DNA of 42,530 nt, taken from positions 1 to 42,530 of the forward strand of contig JAPFQF010000004.1 in assembly GCA_029255365.1 (NCBI GenBank), read 5' to 3'. Made by a program: the position numbers and the translations under genes. The first letter of the stretch is position 1. Every line of letters begins with the position of its first letter. This document shows, in pieces, positions 22,718-31,484 of this stretch. The notes beneath the pieces are model-generated. The model saw only the letters and a list, made by a program, of their open reading frames with translations, ran no database searches and had not been told where the DNA came from. This DNA is from Candidatus Nitrosopumilus sp. (lineage in GTDB: Archaea > Thermoproteota > Nitrososphaeria > Nitrososphaerales > Nitrosopumilaceae).

Positions 22718-24656
22718 TTTTGTATTCAACCTCCCTTTCCAGTCTTTTTATCCTATCTCTGCATTCAATCGCACGTTCAAAATCCAACTCTTCGGAATAC
22801 TTTTTCATCTGAGCATCCAAATCAATCACTTCGTTTGTAAGATCGTGTACAGACTTTAGTTTTGAGTCATCCAAAGCAACTTCTTGTGACGGAACAGATT
22901 TGATTATAGTTCTAGGAATAATGTTGTGATCTTTGTTGTATTGTATTTGTTTTTCCCTACGACGTGTGGTTTCACTCATTGTGTTTTTCATAGACTGTGT
23001 TGTTTTGTCAGCATACATTATGACAGTTCCGTTCACGTTTCTTGCAGCCCGGCCACACGTCTGAATCAAACTTGTAAAATTCCTCAAGAATCCCTCCTTG
23101 TCAGCGTCCAAAATTGCAACCAGTGAAACTTCCGGAAGATCAAGCCCCTCCCTGAGAAGATTGATTCCCACAAGAACGTCAAATTCGCCCAATCGCAATT
23201 GCCTGAGGATCTCAGTCCTCTGCAATCCCTCGATTTCCGAATGCATGTATCTGACTCTGACATTCTTTTTTGAAAGATATTCGGCCAAATCTTCAGCCAT
23301 CCTCTTAGTCAAAGTCGTGACTAGCACTCGTTCGGAATTGGCAGATCTTTTGTTAATTTCCACGATTAAATCATCCATCTGGTTTTTGGTAGACCTGACC
23401 TCAACCTGGGGATCAAGCAGGCCAGTAGGCCTTACAAGCTGCTCTACAATCTGAGACGAAATTTTTTTCTCATATTCGGACGGAGTTGCTGAAACAAAAA
23501 TTGTATTTTGTATGTACTCTTCAAACTCTTCAAATTTCAGCGGGCGATTATCAAACGCACTAGGCAACCTAAACCCGTATGTGATCAACTCATTTTTTCT
23601 AGAGCGGTCTCCCTTGTACATTCCGTGAAGCTGCGGCAGTGTCACATGAGACTCGTCAATTACCAAAAGATAGTCATCGCCAAAAAAATCCATCAGACAG
23701 AATGCTTTTTCCCCTGCTTCTCGCCCATCAAAGTGTCTAGAGTAGTTTTCAATTCCAGAGCAGTACCCCAGCTCTTCAATCATTTCCAAATCATATTTTG
23801 TTCTCATCTCAAGTCTCTGTTTTTCCAATTCGTTTAATTCTGGCAATCGTTTTTTCAACTCATCGGCAATTGATTTAACGGCTTTTTTACGAACATCTTT
23901 TGCAATAAGGTAGTGTTTTGCAGGATAAATTTTCATTTGAGATACTATCTTTTTCTCCTTCAAGGAAACATGATCCAAGATTGCAATTTTTTCTACCTCG
24001 TCTCCGAACATGGAGATTCTAACTAAATCTTCAGAGTATGCAGGAGTGACATCGATTGTATCCCCTTTAACTCTGAAATTTCCGGGCGCTACCTCGGTAT
24101 CATTTCTCTCGTATCTTGCATCAACAAATCGTCTAATTATTTCACTTCTCTTGATTTCATCACCAGTGCTAACTGCAACAGCCAAGTCCCCCCAATCCTT
24201 AGGATTGCCAAGAGAGTAGATGCAGGAGACAGTAGACACGATGATTGTCGGCTCCCCTGAAAGCAGCATTGCGGTTGCCTCCAACCTCATCTTTTCAATT
24301 TTTTCGTTGATCTGCGTGTCTTTTTCAATGTAGGTGTCCGTTTGGGGAAGATAGCTCTCAGGCTGGTAGTAATCATAGTACGATACAAAATAACCGACAT
24401 TGTTTTTTGGGAAAAATTGCTTGAGTTCAGAATAAAGCTGCGCTGCAAGAGTTTTGTTGTGTGAAATTACCAGCGTGTTTTTTCCAGTCCTTGCAATAAC
24501 GTTTGCCACGGAGAAGGTCTTTCCGCTTCCCGTTACCCCGAGCAGCGTTTGAACAGTCCCTTTCTGCACGCCTTTTACCAAGGAATCAATAGCCTGTGGC
24601 TGGTCTCCAGTGGGGACGTAGTCAGATGCCAATTCAAAACGAGATATTTGTTCCAA
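22704..24656 (-). CDS. uvrB: UvrB excinuclease helicase-like subunit
   Basis: A 650-aa UvrB. It has Walker A GVTGSGKT, the beta-hairpin YYDYYQPESYLPQTDTYIEK that probes damaged DNA, the DESH-type motif VIDESH, the helicase C-terminal core with GINLLREGLDLPEVSL, and a C-terminal UVR motif (ERAIECRDRIKRLERE) for UvrC. Translation probably starts at TTG 24656 (LEQISRFELAS, about 15 residues before GDQPQAI as in other UvrB); a TTG at 24665 is an alternative. TTG 24719 would add 21 hydrophobic residues with no family counterpart and includes the promoter. First gene of uvrB-uvrA-uvrC. Confidence 0.95.
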   Translation of the reverse strand: MEQISRFELASDYVPTGDQPQAIDSLVKGVQKGTVQTLLGVTGSGKTFSVANVIARTGKNTLVISHNKTLAAQLYSELKQFFPKNNVGYFVSYYDYYQPESYLPQTDTYIEKDTQINEKIEKMRLEATAMLLSGEPTIIVSTVSCIYSLGNPKDWGDLAVAVSTGDEIKRSEIIRRFVDARYERNDTEVAPGNFRVKGDTIDVTPAYSEDLVRISMFGDEVEKIAILDHVSLKEKKIVSQMKIYPAKHYLIAKDVRKKAVKSIADELKKRLPELNELEKQRLEMRTKYDLEMIEELGYCSGIENYSRHFDGREAGEKAFCLMDFFGDDYLLVIDESHVTLPQLHGMYKGDRSRKNELITYGFRLPSAFDNRPLKFEEFEEYIQNTIFVSATPSEYEKKISSQIVEQLVRPTGLLDPQVEVRSTKNQMDDLIVEINKRSANSERVLVTTLTKRMAEDLAEYLSKKNVRVRYMHSEIEGLQRTEILRQLRLGEFDVLVGINLLREGLDLPEVSLVAILDADKEGFLRNFTSLIQTCGRAARNVNGTVIMYADKTTQSMKNTMSETTRRREKQIQYNKDHNIIPRTIIKSVPSQEVALDDSKLKSVHDLTNEVIDLDAQMKKYSEELDFERAIECRDRIKRLEREVEYKNDRK

Positions 24657-24680
24657 CAGATACAATCCCTGAAAACTGAA

Positions 24681-24688
24681 CTTATAGC
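24681..24688 (-). promoter_or_regulatory. TATA box of the uvrBAC operon
   Basis: On the minus strand GCTATAAG is centred about 28 nt before TTG 24656. This fits archaeal TATA spacing and a leaderless uvrB mRNA and supports the shorter UvrB start. Confidence 0.4.
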
Positions 24689-24821
24689 TAACGTTTGCCA
24701 AATAAAAACAACAGGTCAACAGAATATCAATCTAGAAAATTCAGAAAGCAGTCATCAAAGAATCATCTTCAAAGGCAAGAGTAATCAATTGCAAGTTAGC
24801 CAAACTTCAACAGATTCAGAC

Positions 24822-25454
24822 TCACCATACAGGCTCATCAATCATCCGAAGGCCGGTTTCAGTTACCTCAAAGCCCATAATTTTCAAAGTTTCAAGAGCG
24901 GACGGGGATTTCTTCTCCAGGATGTTTTGTGCCAGATTCAATCTGTCTTCAGGTCTCATGTGCTGGCCAATTTTGTATTTACCATGAATTGTTTGGGGAG
25001 TGACTTTGATCACACTTACAGCGTCCAGAACTCGCATGTCGGATCGAATCGGATCATAGCGTCCCTCAGGCTGATATTTTTCCATCAGTCCGTTTAGAGC
25101 AAGTGTCTTCTCTTCTCTGTCAGATACAAAAGAGGCAGTTCCTTTTATCACAACGCTGATGTACAGTGTGTCGGCCAGAGACGCGTTGTGCGGATCCTCA
25201 AAATAAGACGGCAGGAACTCCAACTCCCTGTCGGCCTCAAATCCAACCTTGTTGTTTCTAGAAATGTTATCTAGTTTCTCGCCCCTCACATGGGAATGCA
25301 TGTAAACTGCGTCATCAAGAAATGCAAAGTTCATAGGAATGATTTGCGGAAACCCGTTCTCATCAATACTCGCAACACGTCCGACGTGTTCTGCATTCAA
25401 AAATTCTTTTACTCTTGCATATGATTTAATCTGAAGAATTCCAGTTAGCTGCAC
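24822..25454 (-). CDS. Pyridoxamine 5'-phosphate oxidase-like FMN-binding protein
   Basis: A 210-aa split-barrel flavoprotein of the PPOX superfamily. VKEFLNAEHVGRVASIDENG and PQIIPMNFAFLDDAVYMHS give the FMN-binding strand pattern, followed by GEKLDNISRNNKVGFEAD and YISVVIKGTASFVSD. The C-terminal third (VSVIKVTPQTIHGKYKIGQH) matches the NimA-like/flavin-nucleotide-binding branch. The substrate is unknown. The start is GTG at 25454 (no closer ATG). It lies upstream of uvrB on the same strand, but the uvrB TATA box in the 165-nt gap suggests separate transcription. Confidence 0.8.
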   Translation of the reverse strand: MQLTGILQIKSYARVKEFLNAEHVGRVASIDENGFPQIIPMNFAFLDDAVYMHSHVRGEKLDNISRNNKVGFEADRELEFLPSYFEDPHNASLADTLYISVVIKGTASFVSDREEKTLALNGLMEKYQPEGRYDPIRSDMRVLDAVSVIKVTPQTIHGKYKIGQHMRPEDRLNLAQNILEKKSPSALETLKIMGFEVTETGLRMIDEPVW

Positions 25455-25530
25455 AAACTAATTCAGCAAAATAATATTATAAATCCAGAGCATGGAAATC
25501 CCTAAAATATGAGGTAAATAAAAAATTACT

Positions 25531-25755
25531 ATGGATGATCCATATCTAAACGGGTTAAGGGATGATTTTGAAGGGTATTCCAGTCAATTAAAAAAATTAA
25601 AAGCGAAACTATTGAAAAGCAATTCCCCAGAATTGCAGGCAGCAATCATCAAGCAGATTGATTCCATAGCAAACAAGATGGAAAACAATCAAAGGCAGTC
25701 AGTAAAGGTGACCAAATCCAGGATCAAAGAAAGGAAATCAAAGTCAAAGAGGTAG
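25531..25755 (+). CDS. Small coiled-coil hypothetical protein, 74 aa
   Basis: A 74-aa protein: a helical region with heptad-like spacing (about residues 8-56, YSSQLKKLKAKLLKSN and AAIIKQIDSIANKMENN), then a strongly basic tail (SRIKERKSKSKR). It is probably a small nucleic-acid- or protein-binding coiled coil; I know no family. It is convergent with the 30-aa ORF that ends 3 nt later. Confidence 0.5.
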   Translation: MDDPYLNGLRDDFEGYSSQLKKLKAKLLKSNSPELQAAIIKQIDSIANKMENNQRQSVKVTKSRIKERKSKSKR

Positions 25756-25757
25756 CA

Positions 25758-25850
25758 TCATTCTTCGTCGTCTAGTTCTTTTACCATTGCCTTAATTTCC
25801 AAAATTTTGCATTCCAATTCACTGCACTCATCTTTGAAATCTGTGCCCAT
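25758..25850 (-). CDS. Candidate micro-protein, 30 aa
   Basis: An ATG-to-TGA ORF coding MGTDFKDECSELECKILEIK and then MVKELDDEE. It is acidic and amphipathic, with cysteines at positions 9 and 14. Composition is protein-like and it fills the gap between two confident genes, tail-to-tail with the 74-aa basic protein. Acidic micro-protein next to basic coiled coil hints at a pair, but there is no direct evidence. Confidence 0.35.
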   Translation of the reverse strand: MGTDFKDECSELECKILEIKAMVKELDDEE

Positions 25851-25964
25851 AGAGTATCATTACAAAAACAATCAAAACCAAACGACATTCTAAAACTTGA
25901 CTTTATTCATCCAAATTCTTCATTAATGTAAATTGCTAAATTTAGGATCAATTAAACGTGATAG

Positions 25965-26378
25965 ATGGGTGAAATTGACGAAGAGCGGGAAAAAGCCGTC
26001 AGGGTAACGCTGGACATTCTAGAAGAATGGGGCTCTGCATCAAAATTCATCTGGTTTAGGGAACTGCACAGGATTACAGACGTCGACAAAGGGTTGCTCC
26101 GAAATATTCTCAACGAATTGAAAAAATCAAAAGAGGTTCAAGAAATGCACGGGACAAACAACAGGATATTCTTCTGCCTCAAAAAATATTACGTAAAGTG
26201 CAGGGATATCGAGTACAGGTTCAAAGGAAAACAGATAATGCTGAAGGACGGAAGCAAAACAAAAATCATTCAGGGTTCGACTAATTCAACAGAGCGAACC
26301 AGAAAAAGAATAGAAAAACAAAGAAACAAACGCAAATCCAAATCATTCGTAAAAAAGAAAAGGCCTCATAAATCATAA
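25965..26378 (+). CDS. Winged-helix-like protein with basic tail, 137 aa
   Basis: The first 80 residues have the order of a winged helix: VTLDILEEWGSASKFIWFRE, then the recognition-like DKGLLRNILNELKKSKEVQEM and a wing (NNRIFFCLKKYY). The last 40 residues are extremely Lys/Arg-rich (ERTRKRIEKQRNKRKSKS). It is likely a DNA- or RNA-binding regulator or architectural protein (inference). The ATG at 25965 lies downstream of an A/T-rich promoter-like region. The 3' end overlaps the convergent gene by 6 nt. Confidence 0.6.
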   Translation: MGEIDEEREKAVRVTLDILEEWGSASKFIWFRELHRITDVDKGLLRNILNELKKSKEVQEMHGTNNRIFFCLKKYYVKCRDIEYRFKGKQIMLKDGSKTKIIQGSTNSTERTRKRIEKQRNKRKSKSFVKKKRPHKS

Positions 26379-26603
26379 AGAATTTTCAGATTGCCGTCTT
26401 GCAAAGTTTGATTCTGCGCGTTTTAGTTTGGAAGACTCCGCAACATCTTCAGTCATGTCAAACAGATTATGCAGCTCCATATCGGGAGTCAATTCATCCT
26501 CTTTTTCATCATCCAAATCAAATTCAAGGTCTGCCAGGATGCCCATATTTTCTTCCAAAAGATCAAGGCATTTTTTTACTGACTCGGGAAGGTCTTCATC
26601 CAT
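26373..26603 (-). CDS. Small acidic hypothetical protein, 76 aa
   Basis: A 76-aa protein with a strongly acidic N-terminal two thirds (LLEENMGILADLEFDLDDEK) and a more basic C-terminus. No domain recognised. The ATG at 26603 is preferred; a GTG immediately before it is also in frame. It is convergent with, and overlaps by 6 nt, the very basic winged-helix-like gene. Confidence 0.5.
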   Translation of the reverse strand: MDEDLPESVKKCLDLLEENMGILADLEFDLDDEKEDELTPDMELHNLFDMTEDVAESSKLKRAESNFARRQSENSL

Positions 26604-26656
26604 CACAGAACCTAGAATGAGGTAAACTAAATGATTTGCTGTAGTAAAAAGCGCCC

Positions 26657-27763
26657 TTATTGTGCGGCTTTTTCACGCAATGCAGGCATTACATGGCTTG
26701 CAAATTTATCAATAGAGCCAAAGTAATTCTTCCCCCAGAATCTAATCACAAAGTGGTTTACGCCAGCTTTCATGAATCTTTCAAACGTTGGAATGATGTC
26801 TTCAGGGGTACCTATCGCAGTTGACGAACGTGCAACGCCGTCAGGCAATTTTGTTGCAGCCTCCCTCATCTTTACAATCCAGCTCTGATCAGACATTGAA
26901 TATTCTGTAAAGTATTTTACGAAATCAAATCCCTCGATTTCCTTTATTCCGTGAACGCGTAAAATTTCAGGCTTGAACAAACTAACTTTTACTGCTTCTT
27001 TCATCTTTGCCCATGACTCTTCGGCATCTTCGGAAAAGTAGACATCAATGTCCAGTGCATACTGGAAATTATCCTTCTCTTCCTGAGTTCTGTTGTTTGC
27101 ATCCATGGATACTTTGATTTGTGCGGCGTGATCCTCAAAAAGTTCAGGAGTATAGCCGATTGGCAACCATCCGTCGCCAAGTTTTCCGGTCAATTCCAGC
27201 GTACGTTTGCCACCAGCTGCCATGTAAGTAGGTGGGCGGGGTTTTCTAACCGGAGGAGCTTGCAAACATGCGCCCTTAAGCTGATAGTATTTTCCGTCGT
27301 AATCTACTGTGTGGTCAGGAGTTGATTCGTATAATTTATGAATAGTTTCAATTTGTTCTGCCCATTTAGAAACTGGTTTTTCAAACGGGATGCAGAATTC
27401 TTTTAGATTTTGGGCCTCACCTGCGCCAATGCCCAGAATGGCCCTGCCTTTTGAGATCCTATCAAGGGAAATTGTAGCCAGGGCAATGTTTGACGGGTGT
27501 CTTCTAATTGCATCAGTCACACATGTTCCAATCTCCACATTGCTTGTTACTGCGGCAATTGCAGATAGCATCACCCAAGGATCCAAAACGATTGCATTTT
27601 TCCATTGTGGGACGTTTGTGTGGTCCATGTAGAAAATAGAATCATATCCGGTCTTGTCGGCAAGTATGCAGGCAGTTAAAATTTGATCTTCAGTGTAACC
27701 AGCCCTTGCGACATTGAGTCCGTTTTGAATACCAAATTTTAGTTTTTTATCTTCCAAGTACAT
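26657..27763 (-). CDS. LLM-class (luciferase-like) F420/flavin-dependent oxidoreductase
   Basis: A 368-aa TIM-barrel enzyme of the bacterial luciferase-like family. KFGIQNGLNVARAGYTEDQI at the start, DSIFYMDHTNVP, IGTCVTDAIRRHPSNIA, GRAILGIGAGEAQNLKEF and AAGGKRTLELTGKLGDGWLP are all family blocks. Most archaeal members use coenzyme F420, as in methylene-tetrahydromethanopterin reductase and F420-dependent glucose-6-phosphate or alcohol dehydrogenases. The substrate cannot be told. The gene stands alone, with 92-nt A/T-rich DNA between it and the iron alcohol dehydrogenase upstream on the same strand. Confidence 0.88.
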   Translation of the reverse strand: MYLEDKKLKFGIQNGLNVARAGYTEDQILTACILADKTGYDSIFYMDHTNVPQWKNAIVLDPWVMLSAIAAVTSNVEIGTCVTDAIRRHPSNIALATISLDRISKGRAILGIGAGEAQNLKEFCIPFEKPVSKWAEQIETIHKLYESTPDHTVDYDGKYYQLKGACLQAPPVRKPRPPTYMAAGGKRTLELTGKLGDGWLPIGYTPELFEDHAAQIKVSMDANNRTQEEKDNFQYALDIDVYFSEDAEESWAKMKEAVKVSLFKPEILRVHGIKEIEGFDFVKYFTEYSMSDQSWIVKMREAATKLPDGVARSSTAIGTPEDIIPTFERFMKAGVNHFVIRFWGKNYFGSIDKFASHVMPALREKAAQ

Positions 27764-27855
27764 TTACCTTAGATTATTAGAATAAAAAGTTTCATCAAGC
27801 TGCCAATTTCGCATTTTATCAAGAAAATATAAAAAAGTAAAAAATACGAGATTTT

Positions 27856-28800
27856 TTACAAATTGCCTGCTTTGATATCTTCAAGACACTTTACAACATC
27901 ATCTTTTGATATTGGAATTGGATTCGGATCCAAATGTCCCCTATCTGTCATTACAGTGTCGGCAGCTTCTGAAACATCAGCTTTGAGGTCTAGTTTGTCA
28001 AAGCCGAGTTTTGCCATAGCCTCTTTGAATCTATCATAGAAGATTGAATTGTTATGCTTGTGTGCAACGGTGGTGCAAGAGGACAACGAATATCCGTGAG
28101 GCACACCCTCGTTTGAGAACACGTAGGACAACGCGTGTCCCAAAGTTGTAGAGCAATTACCAAAGCCCATTCCAGACAACATTGATCCGTAAGGATAGTT
28201 TTCCGGTTTGTCGTTCATAATTGCATCATACAGAATCTCAAACGCTTGTTTGCACAGAGTTCTTGTCAAGTCATTGCCGAGTTTGCTGTCATAGCCTTCG
28301 GTAGCTTGAGCACACGCATCACAGACAGAGCTGTTTATGACTTGCTGTGGAGTTCCATCAAGGAAATACGAATCCACAACTGCCATATCGGCTAGAAATC
28401 TGTCTTCACGTAACAATTTCTTTTTACCATCAAATTTCAGAACGCAGTAGGTTGTCATTTCAGCTCCAGTTCCAAATGTCGTCGGAATTAAGATTTTTTC
28501 TTTTTTCATCTCAGGTGCAGCATATTTTACTACATCCATAGAACTTCCACCACCAAGTCCAATTAGACATGATGGGTCTTTGTCTTTGAATTGTGAAATA
28601 ACAGCAGTGACGTCATCCATTGATGGTTCAGGTTTTACTTGGTCATACAACATGTAATCCTTAATTCCCATTCTTGCAATCCACTTGTCAGAAAGTTCAG
28701 GAGGAACTGTTGTGACAATTAGGGCATTTTTAGGATACTTTGTTTCACCAAGTGCATTTTCTCCAAAGTTGATAACTTTTGGAATGCGTACTGTATTCAT
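27856..28800 (-). CDS. Iron-type alcohol dehydrogenase, probable malonic/succinic semialdehyde reductase
   Basis: A 314-aa group III alcohol dehydrogenase with the nucleotide-binding GGGSSMDVVKYAAP (residues about 82-95), PTTFGTGAEMT and metal-site segments GHALSYVF and GVPHGYSL. The nearest characterised protein I know is the Nitrosopumilus maritimus reductase of the 3-hydroxypropionate/4-hydroxybutyrate CO2-fixation cycle, reported to reduce malonic and succinic semialdehyde; assignment here is by family and organism context. The usual first metal pair D-x3-H reads CDACAQATEG, so the His is Gln. The protein is also short compared with about 380 aa. The divergent glycerate kinase promoter lies 52 nt away. 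Confidence 0.75.
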   Translation of the reverse strand: MNTVRIPKVINFGENALGETKYPKNALIVTTVPPELSDKWIARMGIKDYMLYDQVKPEPSMDDVTAVISQFKDKDPSCLIGLGGGSSMDVVKYAAPEMKKEKILIPTTFGTGAEMTTYCVLKFDGKKKLLREDRFLADMAVVDSYFLDGTPQQVINSSVCDACAQATEGYDSKLGNDLTRTLCKQAFEILYDAIMNDKPENYPYGSMLSGMGFGNCSTTLGHALSYVFSNEGVPHGYSLSSCTTVAHKHNNSIFYDRFKEAMAKLGFDKLDLKADVSEAADTVMTDRGHLDPNPIPISKDDVVKCLEDIKAGNL

Positions 28801-28817
28801 GAATGAAATGCGTCATT

Positions 28818-28829
28818 GATTATTATTAT
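28818..28829 (+). promoter_or_regulatory. TATA box of glycerate kinase gene
   Basis: TGATTATTATTATAT (about 28817-28831) ends about 20 nt before ATG 28852. Placing the box here makes the upstream in-frame TTG (28816) part of the promoter, and favours a start at ATG 28852 on a nearly leaderless mRNA. Confidence 0.45.
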
Positions 28830-28851
28830 ATCTTGCATTGATGAGTACAGC

Positions 28852-30129
28852 ATGATTATTCAAAATTTCGGCGATTTGTCAACTACAGACAAGAAAAAAG
28901 ATTGTTTGGAAATTTTAGAAGCTGGATTGCAAGCGGCAAACCCAGAAAACATCATTCCAAAATTCGTAACCCCCAACGAAATCAAAATCAACGGCAAATC
29001 ATTCAATCTTGAGAAATACTCAAGCATCTATTCTGTCGCTTTTGGCAAGGCAGGAGACACCATGACCAGAGCGCTGAATGCAGTAGTTCCGATAAAAAGT
29101 GGAATCATAGTGATTCCCAAAGGCTCAAAATCAGTAATGAAAAGTAAAAAATTTCAAATTTTTAATTCCAGACATCCCAAGCCGGACCAAACCAGCGTAA
29201 AGGCGGCAAAAGAGGTCATGAAATTTGTTCAACACAAGCGAAGCGACGAGCTGATAATTTTTCTGGTTTCTGGAGGCGGTTCGTCGCTGCTAGCATTGCC
29301 AGACGACATCACTCTGGAGGACAAGGTCCATGTCACAGACGTGCTGCTGAAATCAGGGGCCACCATTCAAGAATTCAACTGCATCAGAAAGCACCTGTCA
29401 AAGATCAAGGGGGGCAAACTGGTAGAGAATATGAAATGCGATGGAATCAGTCTGGTAATGTCAGATGTCGAAGGGGATGATCTCTCATCGATTGCATCAG
29501 GTACAACATACATGGATGACACTACATATGCAGACGCGTTGGAGATCATTGCCAAGTATAAAATAAGATGGAAAATGCCTGACGAAGTTCTGACGCTCTT
29601 AGAAAACAGGATGAGTGAAAAAAAAATAGAGACCCCGAAGAGAGCTAGAATTGAAAATTATGTTATTGCAAACAACGACAATTGTCTGAACGAAATGAAA
29701 GCAAAGGCAGAAAAAATGGGATATACGGTTGACATAATGCATCTTTTTGGAGACATCAAAGAGGCAGTTACAAAAATACTTGAGAAAATTTCAGAGAGTG
29801 AAAAGACATGCATCATCTTTGGAGGAGAAACGACAGTCAAAGTTCTTGGAAAAGGAATGGGTGGAAGGAACCAGGAGTTGGTTTTAAGATTGTTAAAGAA
29901 CACGCAGAAGATGAAAAAGATGGTAATCTCATCTGCAGGAACTGACGGAGTGGATGGCAACTCAGTCTTTGCGGGAGCAATCACAGAGAATGTGAAAGTG
30001 GATTTGGACTTGATGAAAGAGTTTCTCAAAAACAGCGATTCGGGAAGATTCTTTCAGAAACAAAAGGGGAACATCAAGACAAATCCGACGCACACAAATC
30101 TAATGGACATAGGCGTAATCCTGAAATAA
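28852..30129 (+). CDS. Glycerate 2-kinase (DUF4147/MOFRL family)
   Basis: A 425-aa GK-II type glycerate kinase: ATP + D-glycerate gives 2-phosphoglycerate. The N-terminal DUF4147 domain has VAFGKAGDTM, GIIVIPKGS, FNSRHPKPDQTS and FLVSGGGSSLLALP; the C-terminal MOFRL domain has IIFGGETTVKVLGKGMGGRNQELVLRL in pieces (GGRNQELVL) and SSAGTDGVDGNS. All key blocks are intact. The start chosen is ATG 28852; an in-frame TTG at 28816 falls on the TATA box. It sits divergent from the iron alcohol dehydrogenase. It may link glycerate to lower glycolysis/gluconeogenesis. Confidence 0.92.
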   Translation: MIIQNFGDLSTTDKKKDCLEILEAGLQAANPENIIPKFVTPNEIKINGKSFNLEKYSSIYSVAFGKAGDTMTRALNAVVPIKSGIIVIPKGSKSVMKSKKFQIFNSRHPKPDQTSVKAAKEVMKFVQHKRSDELIIFLVSGGGSSLLALPDDITLEDKVHVTDVLLKSGATIQEFNCIRKHLSKIKGGKLVENMKCDGISLVMSDVEGDDLSSIASGTTYMDDTTYADALEIIAKYKIRWKMPDEVLTLLENRMSEKKIETPKRARIENYVIANNDNCLNEMKAKAEKMGYTVDIMHLFGDIKEAVTKILEKISESEKTCIIFGGETTVKVLGKGMGGRNQELVLRLLKNTQKMKKMVISSAGTDGVDGNSVFAGAITENVKVDLDLMKEFLKNSDSGRFFQKQKGNIKTNPTHTNLMDIGVILK

Positions 30130-30216
30130 TTTCAGCGATTCAGACATGAAAATGCAAGTGTGAAAGTTCGCGATCTGTTTTAATATAATAATGACGTATT
30201 CCATGTAGAAAAATCC

Positions 30217-30453
30217 ATGCTCGAGAAACAATTCAACCCGGAAATGCTATACAACAGGGTAGTTCATTTCTATATCGACAAAAAGGGATTTTCAAAAGAC
30301 AAGGCAAACGAAATTGCCCAAATGGTGGTTCAGAAAGAAGCTCAGCGAAGAATCTGCAAGAACGAGAAATGCAAGCACTTCTCCCACGACCACATCAGGA
30401 ATTCAGAATCATGTCTGGCAAACAACTGTGAATGTAGCGAGTTTACTAAGTAA
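30217..30453 (+). CDS. Small Cys/His protein, probable zinc site, 78 aa
   Basis: A 78-aa protein with a helical N-terminal half (MLYNRVVHFYIDKKGFSKDK, ANEIAQMVVQKEA). The C-terminal half is rich in possible metal ligands: C-x4-C-x2-F-x-H-x-H and C-x5-C-x-C (ICKNEKCKHFSHDH, SCLANNCECSEF). It probably binds zinc; partner unknown. A TATA-like TTTAATATAATA (30179-30190) lies about 30 nt upstream. It overlaps the convergent MBL gene by 8 nt. Confidence 0.6.
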   Translation: MLEKQFNPEMLYNRVVHFYIDKKGFSKDKANEIAQMVVQKEAQRRICKNEKCKHFSHDHIRNSESCLANNCECSEFTK

Positions 30454-31426
30454 AATCATCCAACGAGTTTACCAGTAACGGCTGCGCGTTAATTCCTCTC
30501 TTCCGCAAGTCCTCAGCAAACTCATCTACAAATCCATGTATCGTGTATACCTGTTCAGCTTCGGATTGCACAACCATCCGGATTAACTCGTCGTAATCGC
30601 AGTGATCACTAATCGGAATTGAATAATCAGTCCTTCGTCCAAAAGAGTATTTCATCGATTGTGCCCATCCGCTAAATCCAATCGTTACGGCGCCGTACTT
30701 TGATTTCATATCTTGGACAAATTTATTTTTGCTGGACATCAGCGGCGCAACCATAACCCAGGGTTTTTTTTCAAGCAGGCCATTTTTTTCAGCCTCAGTA
30801 TGTCCGATTCCGTCATTTAGTGGCACGCCAAATTTTTGATGCAGTGCATTCATGTCCTTTACGGAATCGTGAAAATACAGTGGGCCCCAGTGCCCAAAGA
30901 ACTGCGTGATTGTTTGCGCCTTGCCCAACTGATAGCCCATCAAAATTACCGGAACGCCTCTTCCATAAAGTTCAGAAATCAATTCGTTTACTTGTTTTAG
31001 AGTGTCCTCAAGTTTAGGAAAAACAAATTCAGGCAGACCAAAAGTGCATTCGGTGATCAGTGTCTTGCATTTTGGGATTTTGGCACCCTTGAGAAATCCA
31101 CGGTCTCGGGTACAGACATCGCCAGTATAGAAGATGTCATCAAAAAGCAATCCCTTTGCACCTAGAATATGGCCGCTGTCAATCAGAGAGAAATTATCAA
31201 GTGATTCCACATGGTTTTCCATCTCAAATCCTCGAAGGCTAGCTATTTCGCTGGTCTCAATAGAGGACAGGATGGTTCCGCCATTTTTTGATGGAAGGTG
31301 ATCAGAGTGTGCATGAGATACGAAATTTACCCCGTCGGCGTCACTGTTTTTTGGATCCAGGTAAACTCGCCTGCCATCGACCTCACACAGGATTCCGTTT
31401 TTTGTCATCCTGACTTTGCTAGGCAA
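30446..31426 (-). CDS. MBL-fold/beta-CASP nuclease, SNM1/CPSF-like
   Basis: A metallo-beta-lactamase fold hydrolase of about 326 aa. Metal ligands are in VSHAHSDHL, IDSGHILGAKG, YTGDVCTRDRG and the final SDHCDYDEL, with a beta-CASP-like insert (LMGYQLGKAQTI). The layout resembles SNM1/Pso2/Artemis and the exonucleases encoded beside ligases, which act on DNA or RNA 5' ends; CPSF-like mRNA processing enzymes are related. Three in-frame starts exist: TTG 31435, TTG 31426 and ATG 31408. I chose 31426 because a TTTATATC box lies about 27 nt upstream. It is divergent from purN. Confidence 0.8.
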   Translation of the reverse strand: MPSKVRMTKNGILCEVDGRRVYLDPKNSDADGVNFVSHAHSDHLPSKNGGTILSSIETSEIASLRGFEMENHVESLDNFSLIDSGHILGAKGLLFDDIFYTGDVCTRDRGFLKGAKIPKCKTLITECTFGLPEFVFPKLEDTLKQVNELISELYGRGVPVILMGYQLGKAQTITQFFGHWGPLYFHDSVKDMNALHQKFGVPLNDGIGHTEAEKNGLLEKKPWVMVAPLMSSKNKFVQDMKSKYGAVTIGFSGWAQSMKYSFGRRTDYSIPISDHCDYDELIRMVVQSEAEQVYTIHGFVDEFAEDLRKRGINAQPLLVNSLDDFT

Positions 31427-31484
31427 TGAAAACAAAATCGGTTGGATTTGATATAAATTGCAGGTTTGATTTAGTGTTGACTAG

